Below, one piece after another: positions 45,716 to 55,227 of a DNA stretch of 64,000 bases. The notes beneath the pieces are model-generated. The model was not told the DNA's origin. It ran no database searches and saw only the letters and a list, made by a program, of their open reading frames with translations. Every line of letters starts with the position of its first letter. Within the stretch, counting starts at the first letter, position 1. Made by a program: the position numbers and the translations under genes. Source of the stretch: Acidobacteriota bacterium (lineage in GTDB: Bacteria > Acidobacteriota > Terriglobia > Acidiferrales > UBA7541); contig JABCZJ010000006.1 in assembly GCA_013289715.1 (NCBI GenBank), forward strand, positions 212,278 to 276,277, written 5' to 3'.

Positions 45716-47118
45716 GCGACGCCATCGCAAAAACGGCGCAGCAGGCCGGCACATCGGCGGTGCAACGTTGCATCGTGCCTGCATGCGCCGCTCTGTTTGC
45801 GATACGCCAACCGATTTACGTGTGCCCTCGTTGCGGTGGGCCACTGGAAATCGAAATCCCGCTCGAACCGCTGCAAGCTGTCGCCGATCTTCGCGAGCGC
45901 TGGCGCGCGCGCGCGGCGTCGCACGATCCACGCGACCGCAGCGGCGTGTGGCGTTACCGCGAACTGCTGCCGTTTGACGATGACGCACCCGTCGTCACGC
46001 TCTTTGAAGGCAACACGCCGCTGTACGACGCTCCGCGCGCCGCGAAATACGCAGGACTCGCCGCGCTGCGCCTGAAACACCAGGGCTGCAATCCCACTGC
46101 GTCTTTCAAAGACACGGGCATGACGACGGCCGTCACGCAGGCGAAATTGCTCGGCGCGCGCACCGTGGTTTGCGCCAGTACCGGCAACACCGCCGCAAGC
46201 CTCGCCGCCTTTGCCGCACGCGCGGAACTGCAATGCGCGATTTTGCTGCCGCAGGGCCAAATCAGCCCGGCAAAGCTCGCGCAAAGCATGGATTACGGCG
46301 CCGTCGTTTGCGAGATCGCCGGAAATTTCGACGATTGCATGAGATTGATCTCAGAACTTGCCGATGTGCCCTCGATTTACATTGCGAATTCCGTCAATCC
46401 TTTTCGCATCGAAGGGCAGAAGACCGTGGCCTTCGAGCTTCTCGAGCAGTGCGGCTGGCGCGTGCCGGATCACTTGGTCGTTCCGGGCGGAAACATGGGG
46501 AATAGTGCGGCGCTCGGAAAGGGTTTCGACGAAATGCGGCGCCTGGGTTTGATCGATCGCTTGCCGAAGATCAGCATCGTTCAAGCCGAAGGCTCGGCGC
46601 CCCTCGCGCATTTGTTTGCTGGCCTGAAATCATCAGAAATCGCCGCAGACGCAGCGTTTCCGGACGAAATCGCGCCGGTCGCGAATCCGCGCACGCTCGC
46701 CACCGCCATAAAAATTGGCGCTCCCGTCTCCTGGAAGAAAGCGCTGCGCGCGGTCCTGCGTACGCGCGGCAGCATTATCACCGTCAGCGAACCAGAAATC
46801 GCCGACGCCAAAGCCATCATCGGCCGCGACGGTATCGGCTGCGAGCCGGCGTCGGCAACGACGGTGGCGGGCATCCGGAAACTGGTCTCTGCCGGAAAAA
46901 TTCGCGCGGACGAATCGGTGGTCGCGGTTTTGACCGGACATGTCCTGAAAGATCCCGACTACGCGAGCCACTATCATCGCGGCACGTTATCGTTCGAGTC
47001 CCTGACCGCTGAAGGAGCAGCAAAGTCCGTGCCAATTGTCGGCGCGTTTCGCAACGCTCCCGAAAAAGTTGCCGCAAGCAAGGCCGCCATTTTGAAAAGT
47101 CTGGAGAGCCGCCGCTAG
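45712..47118 (+). CDS. thrC: Threonine synthase
   Basis: 468 residues. ATG 45712 overlaps the lysC stop (ATGA), favoured over a much longer in-frame opening inside lysC. An N-terminal zinc-ribbon-like Cys set (CIVPAC, CPRCGG) precedes a PLP fold-type II domain. The PLP lysine is in NPTASFKDTGM; the phosphate loop is in VVPGGNMGNSAALGKG. It converts O-phosphohomoserine to threonine. Followed directly by thrB. Confidence 0.94.
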   Translation: MSDAIAKTAQQAGTSAVQRCIVPACAALFAIRQPIYVCPRCGGPLEIEIPLEPLQAVADLRERWRARAASHDPRDRSGVWRYRELLPFDDDAPVVTLFEGNTPLYDAPRAAKYAGLAALRLKHQGCNPTASFKDTGMTTAVTQAKLLGARTVVCASTGNTAASLAAFAARAELQCAILLPQGQISPAKLAQSMDYGAVVCEIAGNFDDCMRLISELADVPSIYIANSVNPFRIEGQKTVAFELLEQCGWRVPDHLVVPGGNMGNSAALGKGFDEMRRLGLIDRLPKISIVQAEGSAPLAHLFAGLKSSEIAADAAFPDEIAPVANPRTLATAIKIGAPVSWKKALRAVLRTRGSIITVSEPEIADAKAIIGRDGIGCEPASATTVAGIRKLVSAGKIRADESVVAVLTGHVLKDPDYASHYHRGTLSFESLTAEGAAKSVPIVGAFRNAPEKVAASKAAILKSLESRR

Positions 47119-47170
47119 AGCAGGGGACTGCATCAGGAAGTACGTACTACCGTTGCAGAAATTCCCGGCG

Positions 47171-48139
47171 ATGGCACTAGCATCGATGAAAAAGTCCAAG
47201 CCCTGTTCCTACGAAGTGCGAGTCCCCGCATCCAGCGCCAATCTGGGCGCGGGCTTCGATTGCTTTGGCCTGGCACTGGAGCTGTTTCTCACCGTGCGAG
47301 CCACAGTGCACTCCGACCCGGGCGCTCGCAGCGAAGCGCGCAGCAGCGGCGTTGACGGCAGCGCAGCACTACCCAGCGCGCCGGAAGAAAATCTGATCCT
47401 GCGGGCTATGCGGCATGCGGCGGAGCGCCACGGCTTGCGTTTGCCGCCCGTTCGGCTGGCCGTGCGGAACCGAATCCCAATCGCCGGAGGCTTGGGGAGC
47501 AGCGCCGCAGCCATCGTCGCCGGCATCGCGTTGGGTTTTGCCGTGTGCGGGAAAAAGTTGACGCAAGAAAACGCTCTGCGGCTCGCCGCCGAAATGGAAC
47601 ACCACGCCGACAACGTGGGAGCGGCGCTGCGCGGAGGCTTGGTCGTCTCCTTCGTGGGCGCGGATGGTAACGTCGTCGCACTGCGCAAAAAATGGCCGAA
47701 GCAAATCCGTGTCGTCGCCGTCACGCCAAAAATGACTTTGCAGACAGCCGCTTCACGCGCGGCCTTGCCACAGGCCGTTGAACACGCTGCTGCGGTGCAC
47801 AATCTGCAACGCTCCGCTCTGTTTCTTGCGGCCCTGGACGACAAACGCTACGACGTGCTTTGGGACGCCATGCAGGATCGCCTGCATCAATCCTTTCGCC
47901 AGGCGCTGATCCCCGGACTCGCCGAAGTTCTGGCGATTCCGCGCATGCCCGGCCTGCTAGGCGTCGCTCTCAGCGGCGCCGGTCCCACCGTGATCGCACT
48001 CGCCAGCAAGAATTTCGCGCAAATCGGCAGAGCGATCGCGGGTCACTTCGAACGAAAAGGCCTATCCGCGACGGTCCGCAATCTGGCTGTGGCTCAAGAG
48101 GGAATTCGCGTAGCCGGAAAGCCCCTCGCGAAAAACTAG
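47171..48139 (+). CDS. thrB: Homoserine kinase
   Basis: About 322 residues of the GHMP kinase family. Motif 1 is VRVPASSANLGAGFDCFGLAL, motif 2 (ATP loop) is PIAGGLGSSAAAIVAGIALG, and motif 3 is LGVALSGAGPTVIALAS. ATG 47171 and ATG 47186 are both possible and neither has a clear ribosome site. It phosphorylates homoserine to supply ThrC. The gene order lysC-thrC-thrB lacks homoserine dehydrogenase, which must lie elsewhere. Confidence 0.92.
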   Translation: MALASMKKSKPCSYEVRVPASSANLGAGFDCFGLALELFLTVRATVHSDPGARSEARSSGVDGSAALPSAPEENLILRAMRHAAERHGLRLPPVRLAVRNRIPIAGGLGSSAAAIVAGIALGFAVCGKKLTQENALRLAAEMEHHADNVGAALRGGLVVSFVGADGNVVALRKKWPKQIRVVAVTPKMTLQTAASRAALPQAVEHAAAVHNLQRSALFLAALDDKRYDVLWDAMQDRLHQSFRQALIPGLAEVLAIPRMPGLLGVALSGAGPTVIALASKNFAQIGRAIAGHFERKGLSATVRNLAVAQEGIRVAGKPLAKN

Positions 48140-48177
48140 CTGCGCCGTTTGGAAGCGCATCCCGGCGCGAGGCGAGA

Positions 48178-49947
48178 TCACTTCACAAACGTCAAACCGT
48201 GCGGCACAAAATGCGGAAACACGTAAGCGTAGAGCATCACAATCACGCCCACGATCGAACCCAGCGCGATCGAATGCCAAAACACAAATCGGAAGATAAT
48301 TCCTTCGTTGCCCACTTGCTCCGTCGCTGACGTGGCAATGGTGATGGATTGCGCGTCCACCATTTTCCCCATCACGCCGCCCGCGCTATTCGCCGCGCAC
48401 ATCAAAATTGGATCAATTCCCAATTGCTGTGAAGTGATCCGCTGCAAACTGCCGAACAGCGCGTTCGAAGAAGTATCGCTCCCGGTCAACGCCACGCCCA
48501 GCCAACCGAGAAACGTTCCGAAAAACGGATAGAGCCATCCCGTTCGCGTGAACGCAAGGCCCAGCACCGCATCCAGCCCGGAGTAGCGCGTCACGTATCC
48601 CAGCCCCAGCATGAAGGAAATCGCGATCATCGCCAATCGCATGCGCACCAGCGTGCGCCAAAATATTTTCATCAATCGTAACGGACTCACGCCGAGCAGC
48701 AACCCGGAAACAATCGCAGCCAAAAAGCAGCCGCTACCCGTCGCCGACAGCCAATTGAAATCGTAGCGCGCCGCTTCCGGAGTGGGTTTGGTCACGACCG
48801 GCGCCGCGCGCGTGATGGCGTTGTGCAGATAAGGCCAATTCCATCCGGGAGCGCCCGGCCGCACCTTGCCGTCTGCCTGCACTACAATAAACGCGGGCGT
48901 CGTTGCCTTGTTGATCGCCAGTTTCACCGAGGGCAGCCCCCACGTCAGCACGAATAGCGACAAAACCGCGAACGGCATCCACGCCTTCGCAACCGTGCCG
49001 GCGGGGTATTTGCGCGGCGCCACGTATCCATCGAACTCCTTGGCCTTCCACTCACCACCCATGTCGTCCGCAAGTTTTCCTTCCACAGCCGCCGGTTTCG
49101 CCCGCTCGCGGTCATAATCGAAGCGCCAGATTTTTTTCGGCTTCCAAAAATGCAGGAAAATAATGGTGCACAGAATGGAGACCACGCCAGCCATGATGTC
49201 GACCAGATTGCTGTCGCGGTAGTTCGACCACACATATTGGGTCGCCGCGAATGAAATCCCCACCACCAGAATCGCGGGCAACACTTCAAGAGTTTCCGAC
49301 CAACTCACCATCGTGCGCACCAGCCAGAACGGTACGATCACTGCCGTAAACGGCAGAATGCGCCCGATCATCGCGCTCAAATCCGATTCCGGCAAACCCG
49401 AAACCGCCGCCAGCGCGTGCACCGGAGTTCCAATCGCACCCCACGCCACCGGCGCGGTGTTCGCGATCAAATTCAACGCTGCGGCGTGAAACGGCCGGAA
49501 GCCCAGCCCGATCATGAAAGCGCCCGCGATCGCCACGGGCGCTCCAAAACCCGCTGCTCCTTCGATGAACGCGCCGAAGCAAAACGCCACTAGCAGAACT
49601 TGCAGCCGGCGATCCGGCGTGATCCCCGCGATCGATTCCTTCATGATCTCGAACTGGCCCGTCTCCACCGAAATATCGTAGAGATACACAGCCGCCAGCA
49701 CGATCCAGGCAATTTTCAGAATCCCGTAGGCCACGCCGTAAGCAAACGCCGATGCCGCCAGCAGCGCCGGCATTTTGAAAACTAAAGTCGCCAGCAGCAC
49801 CGCCGTAAACGCGGCGGCAATCGCGCACCAATGCGGCTTCACTTTCAGGCCGGCCAGCAATGTGAACAGAACCAGGATTGGAAGCGCTGCGATCAGCGTC
49901 GACACCCACCAGATCCCGGCGGGATCGTAAACCTGCGTCCAACTCAT
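48178..49947 (-). CDS. lldP: L-lactate permease family transporter
   Basis: 589 residues from ATG 49947, with AAGGGGG six bases upstream; a longer frame to 50016 is rejected. About 12-14 hydrophobic helices. LctP family features are VAFCFGAFIEGAAGFGAPVAI, FLGWLGVALTGSDTSSNALF and ANSAGGVMGKMVDAQSITIA. It imports lactate and probably glycolate with protons. A ~90-residue soluble loop (SVKLAINKATTPAFIVVQAD region) interrupts the membrane part. It faces thrB convergently and has no lactate dehydrogenase next to it. Confidence 0.93.
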   Translation of the reverse strand: MSWTQVYDPAGIWWVSTLIAALPILVLFTLLAGLKVKPHWCAIAAAFTAVLLATLVFKMPALLAASAFAYGVAYGILKIAWIVLAAVYLYDISVETGQFEIMKESIAGITPDRRLQVLLVAFCFGAFIEGAAGFGAPVAIAGAFMIGLGFRPFHAAALNLIANTAPVAWGAIGTPVHALAAVSGLPESDLSAMIGRILPFTAVIVPFWLVRTMVSWSETLEVLPAILVVGISFAATQYVWSNYRDSNLVDIMAGVVSILCTIIFLHFWKPKKIWRFDYDRERAKPAAVEGKLADDMGGEWKAKEFDGYVAPRKYPAGTVAKAWMPFAVLSLFVLTWGLPSVKLAINKATTPAFIVVQADGKVRPGAPGWNWPYLHNAITRAAPVVTKPTPEAARYDFNWLSATGSGCFLAAIVSGLLLGVSPLRLMKIFWRTLVRMRLAMIAISFMLGLGYVTRYSGLDAVLGLAFTRTGWLYPFFGTFLGWLGVALTGSDTSSNALFGSLQRITSQQLGIDPILMCAANSAGGVMGKMVDAQSITIATSATEQVGNEGIIFRFVFWHSIALGSIVGVIVMLYAYVFPHFVPHGLTFVK

Positions 49948-50085
49948 ACCAGCCCCCTTGCAGCAGCACGGGATTGTTACCAGAGCCGACTTTGTGGACG
50001 TTGCATATCCCGCCACAGAAATTTTGTCAAGAAATGGAATTACACAATGGAGCGATAGAGCGTGCGAGGCAAAAAGTACGGAAGG

Positions 50086-50970
50086 TTAGGCTCGAGCCCT
50101 TCTGCGCAGCAGCCCAACGCATGCCCCACCTGCGATGAGCATCAGAAAATCAGAAGATTCCGGAGTGCTGATTGGTGGAGGAGGCGGTGGTGGTGGCGGG
50201 GAAACGAGCGGCGGTGGCAGCGGACCCGAAGGGATTCCCGGAGAAGATGGTGTGCCGCCGATTGGGAAAAGTGGCGGAATAATCGGTACGAAGATGGATC
50301 CAGGAGCTTGCTGCGGCAGGACAATCGCGGTCGTAGGCGGCACGACAAGCGGCAATTCAGGCGCAGACTCCGCAGCAGGCAGCAATCCGCCATCCGCCGG
50401 AACTTCCATTGCTTCCGGGGAAGGCTCGCTGTTCAGCACCGGCGCCACCGGAGCTTCGGAAATGCGGTTTCCGCAGCGGGTTCTGGCCATGTGCTCGCCG
50501 TCGGTTAACACCGTTTCGCCCGCGGGCAGATTCAGCCTGTTCTTCGTCCAGAAAATCCGGCTGCCAACGCGATAGGAGACGAACACCGCGCGCGCTTGGT
50601 TCAACCGTGCTACGCGCACTGCGCGCAGATCGAAATCCGAATAGTGCTGCGCCACGACTTCGTCGTGCACGACGGCGTTCCGCAGCTCGGCCGAATTCCT
50701 CACGCCGCCGGGAATCACGGAGTACGGGTAGAGGGTGCGGTCTGTCTTGGCTAGTTCCGGATTTGGCGCGAACCAATTGCTGTCGGCAGGAGCTTGTTTC
50801 GATGCCGCGGAGACATTCCCATCGCTAGAAGTACGATGTCCACGCCCACAGTGATACGGAAGTACGACCGATACGAGTACGCTTTGCACGAGCAGAAACG
50901 CTAATGCCCCCAGGCGACGGCGATCAATTTTTCCGGCGAATTCCGCAGCGTGCGTCCAGCCTTTCCCCAT
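50086..50970 (-). CDS. Secreted protein with PEP-CTERM-like sorting signal
   Basis: 294 residues. An N-terminal export helix (LGALAFLLVQSVLVSVVLP, ~20-39) leads into a globular domain with VVHDEVVAQHYSDFDLRAVR and a Cys. A long Pro/Ser-rich stalk (~180-266) follows, and the last 28 residues are TPESSDFLMLIAGGACVG plus an Arg cluster (LLRRRARA): a PEP-like motif, hydrophobic helix and basic tail as in exosortase substrates. Function of the globular part is unknown. No exosortase gene is in the window, so processing must be done elsewhere. Confidence 0.78.
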   Translation of the reverse strand: MGKGWTHAAEFAGKIDRRRLGALAFLLVQSVLVSVVLPYHCGRGHRTSSDGNVSAASKQAPADSNWFAPNPELAKTDRTLYPYSVIPGGVRNSAELRNAVVHDEVVAQHYSDFDLRAVRVARLNQARAVFVSYRVGSRIFWTKNRLNLPAGETVLTDGEHMARTRCGNRISEAPVAPVLNSEPSPEAMEVPADGGLLPAAESAPELPLVVPPTTAIVLPQQAPGSIFVPIIPPLFPIGGTPSSPGIPSGPLPPPLVSPPPPPPPPPISTPESSDFLMLIAGGACVGLLRRRARA

Positions 50971-51295
50971 TTCCCCTTTTTACGGTTCGGCAATCCCCAT
51001 TGCCGAAAGTCTTCCCCGCAGCGGTAGTACGCAATCGCCCTGCCAACCAGACCGCCGCTCTCGCCCGAAGCAGTCCTATTCGCGGCCTAGAAGTTCATGT
51101 AAACAAAGGGGAAGTGTCTCAAGTGGTAAGGAAATTCTCCCGAGCGGCAGGGTCTTTGAGGAAATCAGAGAAGTAAGTTTCCTGTTAATGGTACTAATGT
51201 ACTAAGGCCAGCGTGCGGTCTAAGGGCGGCTTTGTCCCCAGATTTTTGGGCTGCGTCGGTCCGATCGGATACTCGAAGCAACGAATCTGTGACGC
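50971..51295. other. Intergenic region with no gene seen
   Basis: 325 bases between the PEP-CTERM gene and the small membrane protein gene, both on the minus strand. I see no coding signal and no clear promoter. A short palindromic GTACTAATGTAC lies near 51190. It presumably holds the promoter of the PEP-CTERM gene. Confidence 0.4.
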
Positions 51296-51475
51296 TTAGT
51301 CGTCGGAAGATTTGGAGGTTTGTTCCCGCGAGCCGGCTGCCGATCCGAGCGCCACTTCGCCTTTGCCGTGCTTCCACACTGCAAAACCTAATCCCAGAAT
51401 GGGTCCGATGAGCACGACCAAAAAGGCCAATAAGAACAGCACCAGAAAGATAAGAACTATCACGATGGCTGGCAT
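51296..51475 (-). CDS. Small single-pass membrane protein (59 aa)
   Basis: A short gene with a strong ribosome site: AGGAG lies five bases before ATG 51475. It encodes 59 residues: a hydrophobic helix at ~3-33 (IVIVLIFLVLFLLAFLVVLI), a Gly-rich turn, then a charged tail (VWKHGKGEVALGSAAG, ending SSDD). The opposite-strand reading frame here is low-quality. I do not recognise a family. The hydrophobic pattern and ribosome site make it likely genuine. Confidence 0.65.
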   Translation of the reverse strand: MPAIVIVLIFLVLFLLAFLVVLIGPILGLGFAVWKHGKGEVALGSAAGSREQTSKSSDD

Positions 51476-51994
51476 TGCTTCTCCTGGCTCCCGCCCTCTA
51501 GCCGAGTTCTCCGCGCCCCTGACGCAATCGATGACACAACAAAGCGCGGACCCACCTCCTTAGATGTCTATAACAACCCCGCGGGGTACAGAAAGTTACT
51601 GTCGTCGTGGATATTTTTTCGTCCAGGCAACTCCCCCGGTTTTTCGCGCGCAGAGCCGTGCCATTCTCCGCCATGCGGCCTGCCAATTTGGCCGCATAAC
51701 CTCGCACTGCCACCGGCCAGAAATGGCTGTGGGCCTGCTCGCCAGTCGGGCCGCAACATCCGCGGAATCAATTTCTTCCGTGGCCGTAACCAGATTACCA
51801 ACCCATCCGTCCAAGATATGTCCGTCAATTCGATTTGAATCTCTTTAGCTTCGCCGCGAATCTGTTGACGTATGCCATAACCCCGGCGTTCACCATGAGT
51901 TCGGACGTGCGATACTGAACCTCCCCACGCGGGTTCGTAAATCTCCGAAGGACGGAGGTGCCGTACTTGCTGGGCATTCGGGAGCCTTTGATCG
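51476..51994. other. Intergenic region upstream of the efflux operon
   Basis: 519 bases with no gene I can support. It contains a perfect 12-base palindrome ACCCCGCGGGGT (51576-51587), a candidate regulator site for the divergent small membrane protein gene or the efflux operon. A 50-codon minus-strand reading frame at 51825-51977 has no ribosome site and is not called. Confidence 0.4.
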
Positions 51995-54900
51995 ATGTGG
52001 ATTGTTCGACTTGCGTTACGACGGCCTTATACGTTCGTCGTAACTTCCATCCTGCTGTTGATTCTGGGGCCGGTAGCAATTCTGCGCACGCCTACAGACA
52101 TTTTCCCGAATATTGATATTCCGGTCGTCAGCGTTCTCTGGAACTACACCGGCTTGTCGCCGGAGGAAATGTCCAACCGCATCGTATTTCAGTACGAGCG
52201 GGTGCTGACCACCACCGTCAACAACATCGAGCACATCGAATCGCAATCCCTGAACGGAATCGCCGTCGTCAAAATCTTTTTTCATTCCGGCGTGGACATC
52301 GGCAACGCGGTAGCCCAGGTCACCGCAGTTTCCCAAACTCTCTTACGTCAGCTGCCTCAGGGGACAACGCCTCCTCTCATCATCCAGTACAACGCCTCGA
52401 GCGTGCCCATTCTACAGCTGGCGCTTGCCGGCGAAGGACTCTCGGAGCAGCAACTCGGCGACATCGGCCTGAATTTCGTGCGCACTGGATTAGTCAGCGT
52501 ACCCGGCGCAGCAATTCCGTACCCTTACGGCGGTAAGCAGCGTCAGGTTCAGGTAGACCTCAACACGCGAGCGCTGCAGTCCAAAGGCCTTTCACCGAAC
52601 GACGTCGTTAGCGCCATCAACCTGCAGAACTTGATTCTCCCCGCCGGCACCGCGAAAATCGGCACGTTCGAGTACGAAGTGGATATGAACGGCGCGCCGG
52701 CCACCGTGCCGGAATTGAACGACCTTCCCGTCAAAACCGTGGGGACCACCACGATCTATATTCACGATGTCGCGAACGTGCGCGACGGCTTCCCTCCGCA
52801 GACGAACATAGTGCGTGTCAACGGCCAGCGCTCGGCCCTCATGACCATCTTGAAATCCGGCGACGCTTCCACGCTCGATATCATCTCCAGCGTGAAATCG
52901 CTGCTGCCTTCGATCAAAGCGACGTTGCCGCCCGCGCTGGTCATCAATCCGCTTTCCGATCAATCCATCTTCGTGAAAGCCTCCATCGTCGGCGTGGTTC
53001 GCGAAGCGATCATCGCCGCTTGCCTCACCGGCTTCATGATTCTGGTGTTCTTGGGAAGTTGGCGCAGCACTCTGATCATCGCGGTCTCGATTCCGCTGTC
53101 GATCCTCACTTCGCTGATCGTTCTCAGCGCGCTCGGCGAAACGATCAACATCATGACGCTCGGCGGCCTCGCCTTAGCCGTCGGTATCCTGGTGGACGAC
53201 GCCACCGTGGAAATCGAAAACATCAATCGCAACATCGATCAGGGCAAGGAAATCGTGCAGGCGATTCTGGACGGCGCTTCGCAAATCGCCGTGCCGGCCC
53301 TGGTTTCGACGCTGGCCATTTGCATCGTGTTCGTGCCCATGTTTTTTCTTTCCGGCGTCGCACGCTATCTGTTTGTTCCGCTGGCGGAAGCGGTTTGTTT
53401 TGCCATGCTGGCTTCCTACTTGCTCTCCCGTACCCTCGTCCCCACCATGGCCAAATATTTGCTGGAGGCGCGCACCGAAGAAGATCCCAGCGCGCCGGCG
53501 CAAGCCTCCTCCAATCCCTTTGTGCGCATGCAACAGAAGTTTGAGCATCATTTCGACGGGCTGCGCGATCGCTACCATCGCTTGCTCGAACGCTGCATCC
53601 ACCACCGCGTGATTTTCGCCATCTGCTTCCTGGCTTTCTGCGTGCTTTCCTTTGCGTTGCTACCGCTGCTCGGCCAGGATTTTTTCCCCGCAGTGGACAG
53701 CGGTGAATTCAAGCTGCACATGCGCGCCCCGACGGGCACGCGCATCGAGGAAACCGCCGCGCTTTGCGACCGGGTGGAAGCGGTCATCCGCAAACAAATA
53801 CCGCCGTCCGAATTAGTCAGCCTCATTGACAACATCGGCCTGCCCTACAGCAGCATCAATCTTTCCTACAGCAATTCCGCACCGATCGGCACCGGCGACG
53901 CGGATATCCTCGCCGAGCTTTCCAAGGATCATCATCCCACCGCTGATTACGTCCACGATCTGCGCATCGAACTGGCCAAGGATTTTCCCGGAGTCACTTT
54001 TTATTTCTTGCCCGCGGATATCGTCAGCCAGATTCTCAATTTCGGCCTTCCCGCTCCCATTGATATTCAAATCCTCGGACGCGATCTTGCGGCCAACCGG
54101 GTGTTCGCGGACCACTTGCTGAACCGCCTGAAATTCGTGCCCGGCACCGTAGACCTGCGCATTCAGCAGGCCTTCGACCAGCCCAAATTGCACATCGAAG
54201 TGGACCGCACCAAAGCGCAGCAGATCGGCTACTCCACGCGTGACGTCGCCAACAACGTGCTGATTTCACTCAGCGGCAGTTTTCAGACGACGCCCAACTA
54301 CTGGCTCGATCTGCGCACCGGAGTGAGCTACAGCATCGCCGCGCAAACGCCACAATACCAGGCGGATACTTTGCAGGATCTGGAGAATATTCCAGTCACC
54401 GGCCCCGGCACGCCGCAGTCCCAAATTATGGCCAGCGTCGCTTCCTTCAGCCGTGGCGCGGAGATGGGCGTGGTCTCGCACTACAACATCATGCCGGTGA
54501 TTGATATTTTCGGCGCGGTGCAGGGCCGCGACCTTGGCGGGCTCTCTCGCGAAATCGCACCGATCATCGAAAGCAGCAAAAAAGATTTGCCGCGCGGCGC
54601 GCAGATCATTGTTCGCGGGCAGATTCTCACCATGGCCTCGTCCTTCTCCGGATTGCTCTGGGGTCTGGCGTTTTCCATCGTGCTGGTTTATTTGTTGATT
54701 GTCGTGAACTTTCAATCCTGGCTGGATCCCTTTATTATTCTCATGGCGCTGCCCGCCGCGCTCGCCGGGATTGTCTGGTTTCTTTTCATCACGCGCACCA
54801 CCGTCAGCGTGCCGGCGCTCACCGGCGCGATCATGTGCATGGGCGTGGCCACCGCCAATAGCATTCTGGTCGTCAGCTTTTCGAAAGAACGCCTCGGAGA

Positions 54901-55177
54901 AGGGAAAACCGCCGCGGAAGCCGCCTCCGAATCGGGCTTCACGCGCTTCCGTCCCGTGCTCATGACGGCCCTTGCCATGATCATCGGAATGTTGCCAATG
55001 TCTCTGGGCCTGGGCGAGGGCGGCGAACAGAACGCACCGTTGGGCCGCGCTGTGATTGGCGGCCTGATGTTCGCCACCGTGGCAACGCTGTTTTTCGTGC
55101 CGGTAACTTTCAGTATCGTGCACGGTGCGCGCGAGCAGAAACCAGCCGCCGCACCGGATGAACGGCTGGCAGATTAA
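51995..55177 (+). CDS. RND multidrug/hydrophobe efflux pump, inner-membrane subunit
   Basis: 1060 residues, full length for HAE1-type RND pumps, with twelve helices in the duplicated pattern. It starts with a cytoplasmic turn and helix 1 (RRPYTFVVTSILLLILGPVA), porter-domain motif PNIDIPVVSVLWNYTGLSP, and helix 4 with the proton-relay aspartates in LALAVGILVDDATVEIENIN. The second half repeats (TNIM-type ALAMIIGMLPMSLGLGEGGE). It expels substrates driven by protons. GGGAG ten bases upstream of the ATG supports the start. With the following two genes it forms a tripartite system. No regulator gene is linked. Confidence 0.95.
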   Translation: MWIVRLALRRPYTFVVTSILLLILGPVAILRTPTDIFPNIDIPVVSVLWNYTGLSPEEMSNRIVFQYERVLTTTVNNIEHIESQSLNGIAVVKIFFHSGVDIGNAVAQVTAVSQTLLRQLPQGTTPPLIIQYNASSVPILQLALAGEGLSEQQLGDIGLNFVRTGLVSVPGAAIPYPYGGKQRQVQVDLNTRALQSKGLSPNDVVSAINLQNLILPAGTAKIGTFEYEVDMNGAPATVPELNDLPVKTVGTTTIYIHDVANVRDGFPPQTNIVRVNGQRSALMTILKSGDASTLDIISSVKSLLPSIKATLPPALVINPLSDQSIFVKASIVGVVREAIIAACLTGFMILVFLGSWRSTLIIAVSIPLSILTSLIVLSALGETINIMTLGGLALAVGILVDDATVEIENINRNIDQGKEIVQAILDGASQIAVPALVSTLAICIVFVPMFFLSGVARYLFVPLAEAVCFAMLASYLLSRTLVPTMAKYLLEARTEEDPSAPAQASSNPFVRMQQKFEHHFDGLRDRYHRLLERCIHHRVIFAICFLAFCVLSFALLPLLGQDFFPAVDSGEFKLHMRAPTGTRIEETAALCDRVEAVIRKQIPPSELVSLIDNIGLPYSSINLSYSNSAPIGTGDADILAELSKDHHPTADYVHDLRIELAKDFPGVTFYFLPADIVSQILNFGLPAPIDIQILGRDLAANRVFADHLLNRLKFVPGTVDLRIQQAFDQPKLHIEVDRTKAQQIGYSTRDVANNVLISLSGSFQTTPNYWLDLRTGVSYSIAAQTPQYQADTLQDLENIPVTGPGTPQSQIMASVASFSRGAEMGVVSHYNIMPVIDIFGAVQGRDLGGLSREIAPIIESSKKDLPRGAQIIVRGQILTMASSFSGLLWGLAFSIVLVYLLIVVNFQSWLDPFIILMALPAALAGIVWFLFITRTTVSVPALTGAIMCMGVATANSILVVSFSKERLGEGKTAAEAASESGFTRFRPVLMTALAMIIGMLPMSLGLGEGGEQNAPLGRAVIGGLMFATVATLFFVPVTFSIVHGAREQKPAAAPDERLAD

Positions 55178-55227
55178 ACGACCAAGCACGCTCAAAAGAT
55201 CGCAAAGCACAAATTCAAGAGGACGCA

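Noticed and set aside
51825..51977. 50-codon minus-strand frame upstream of the efflux pump
   Set aside because: No ribosome site and no recognisable product.
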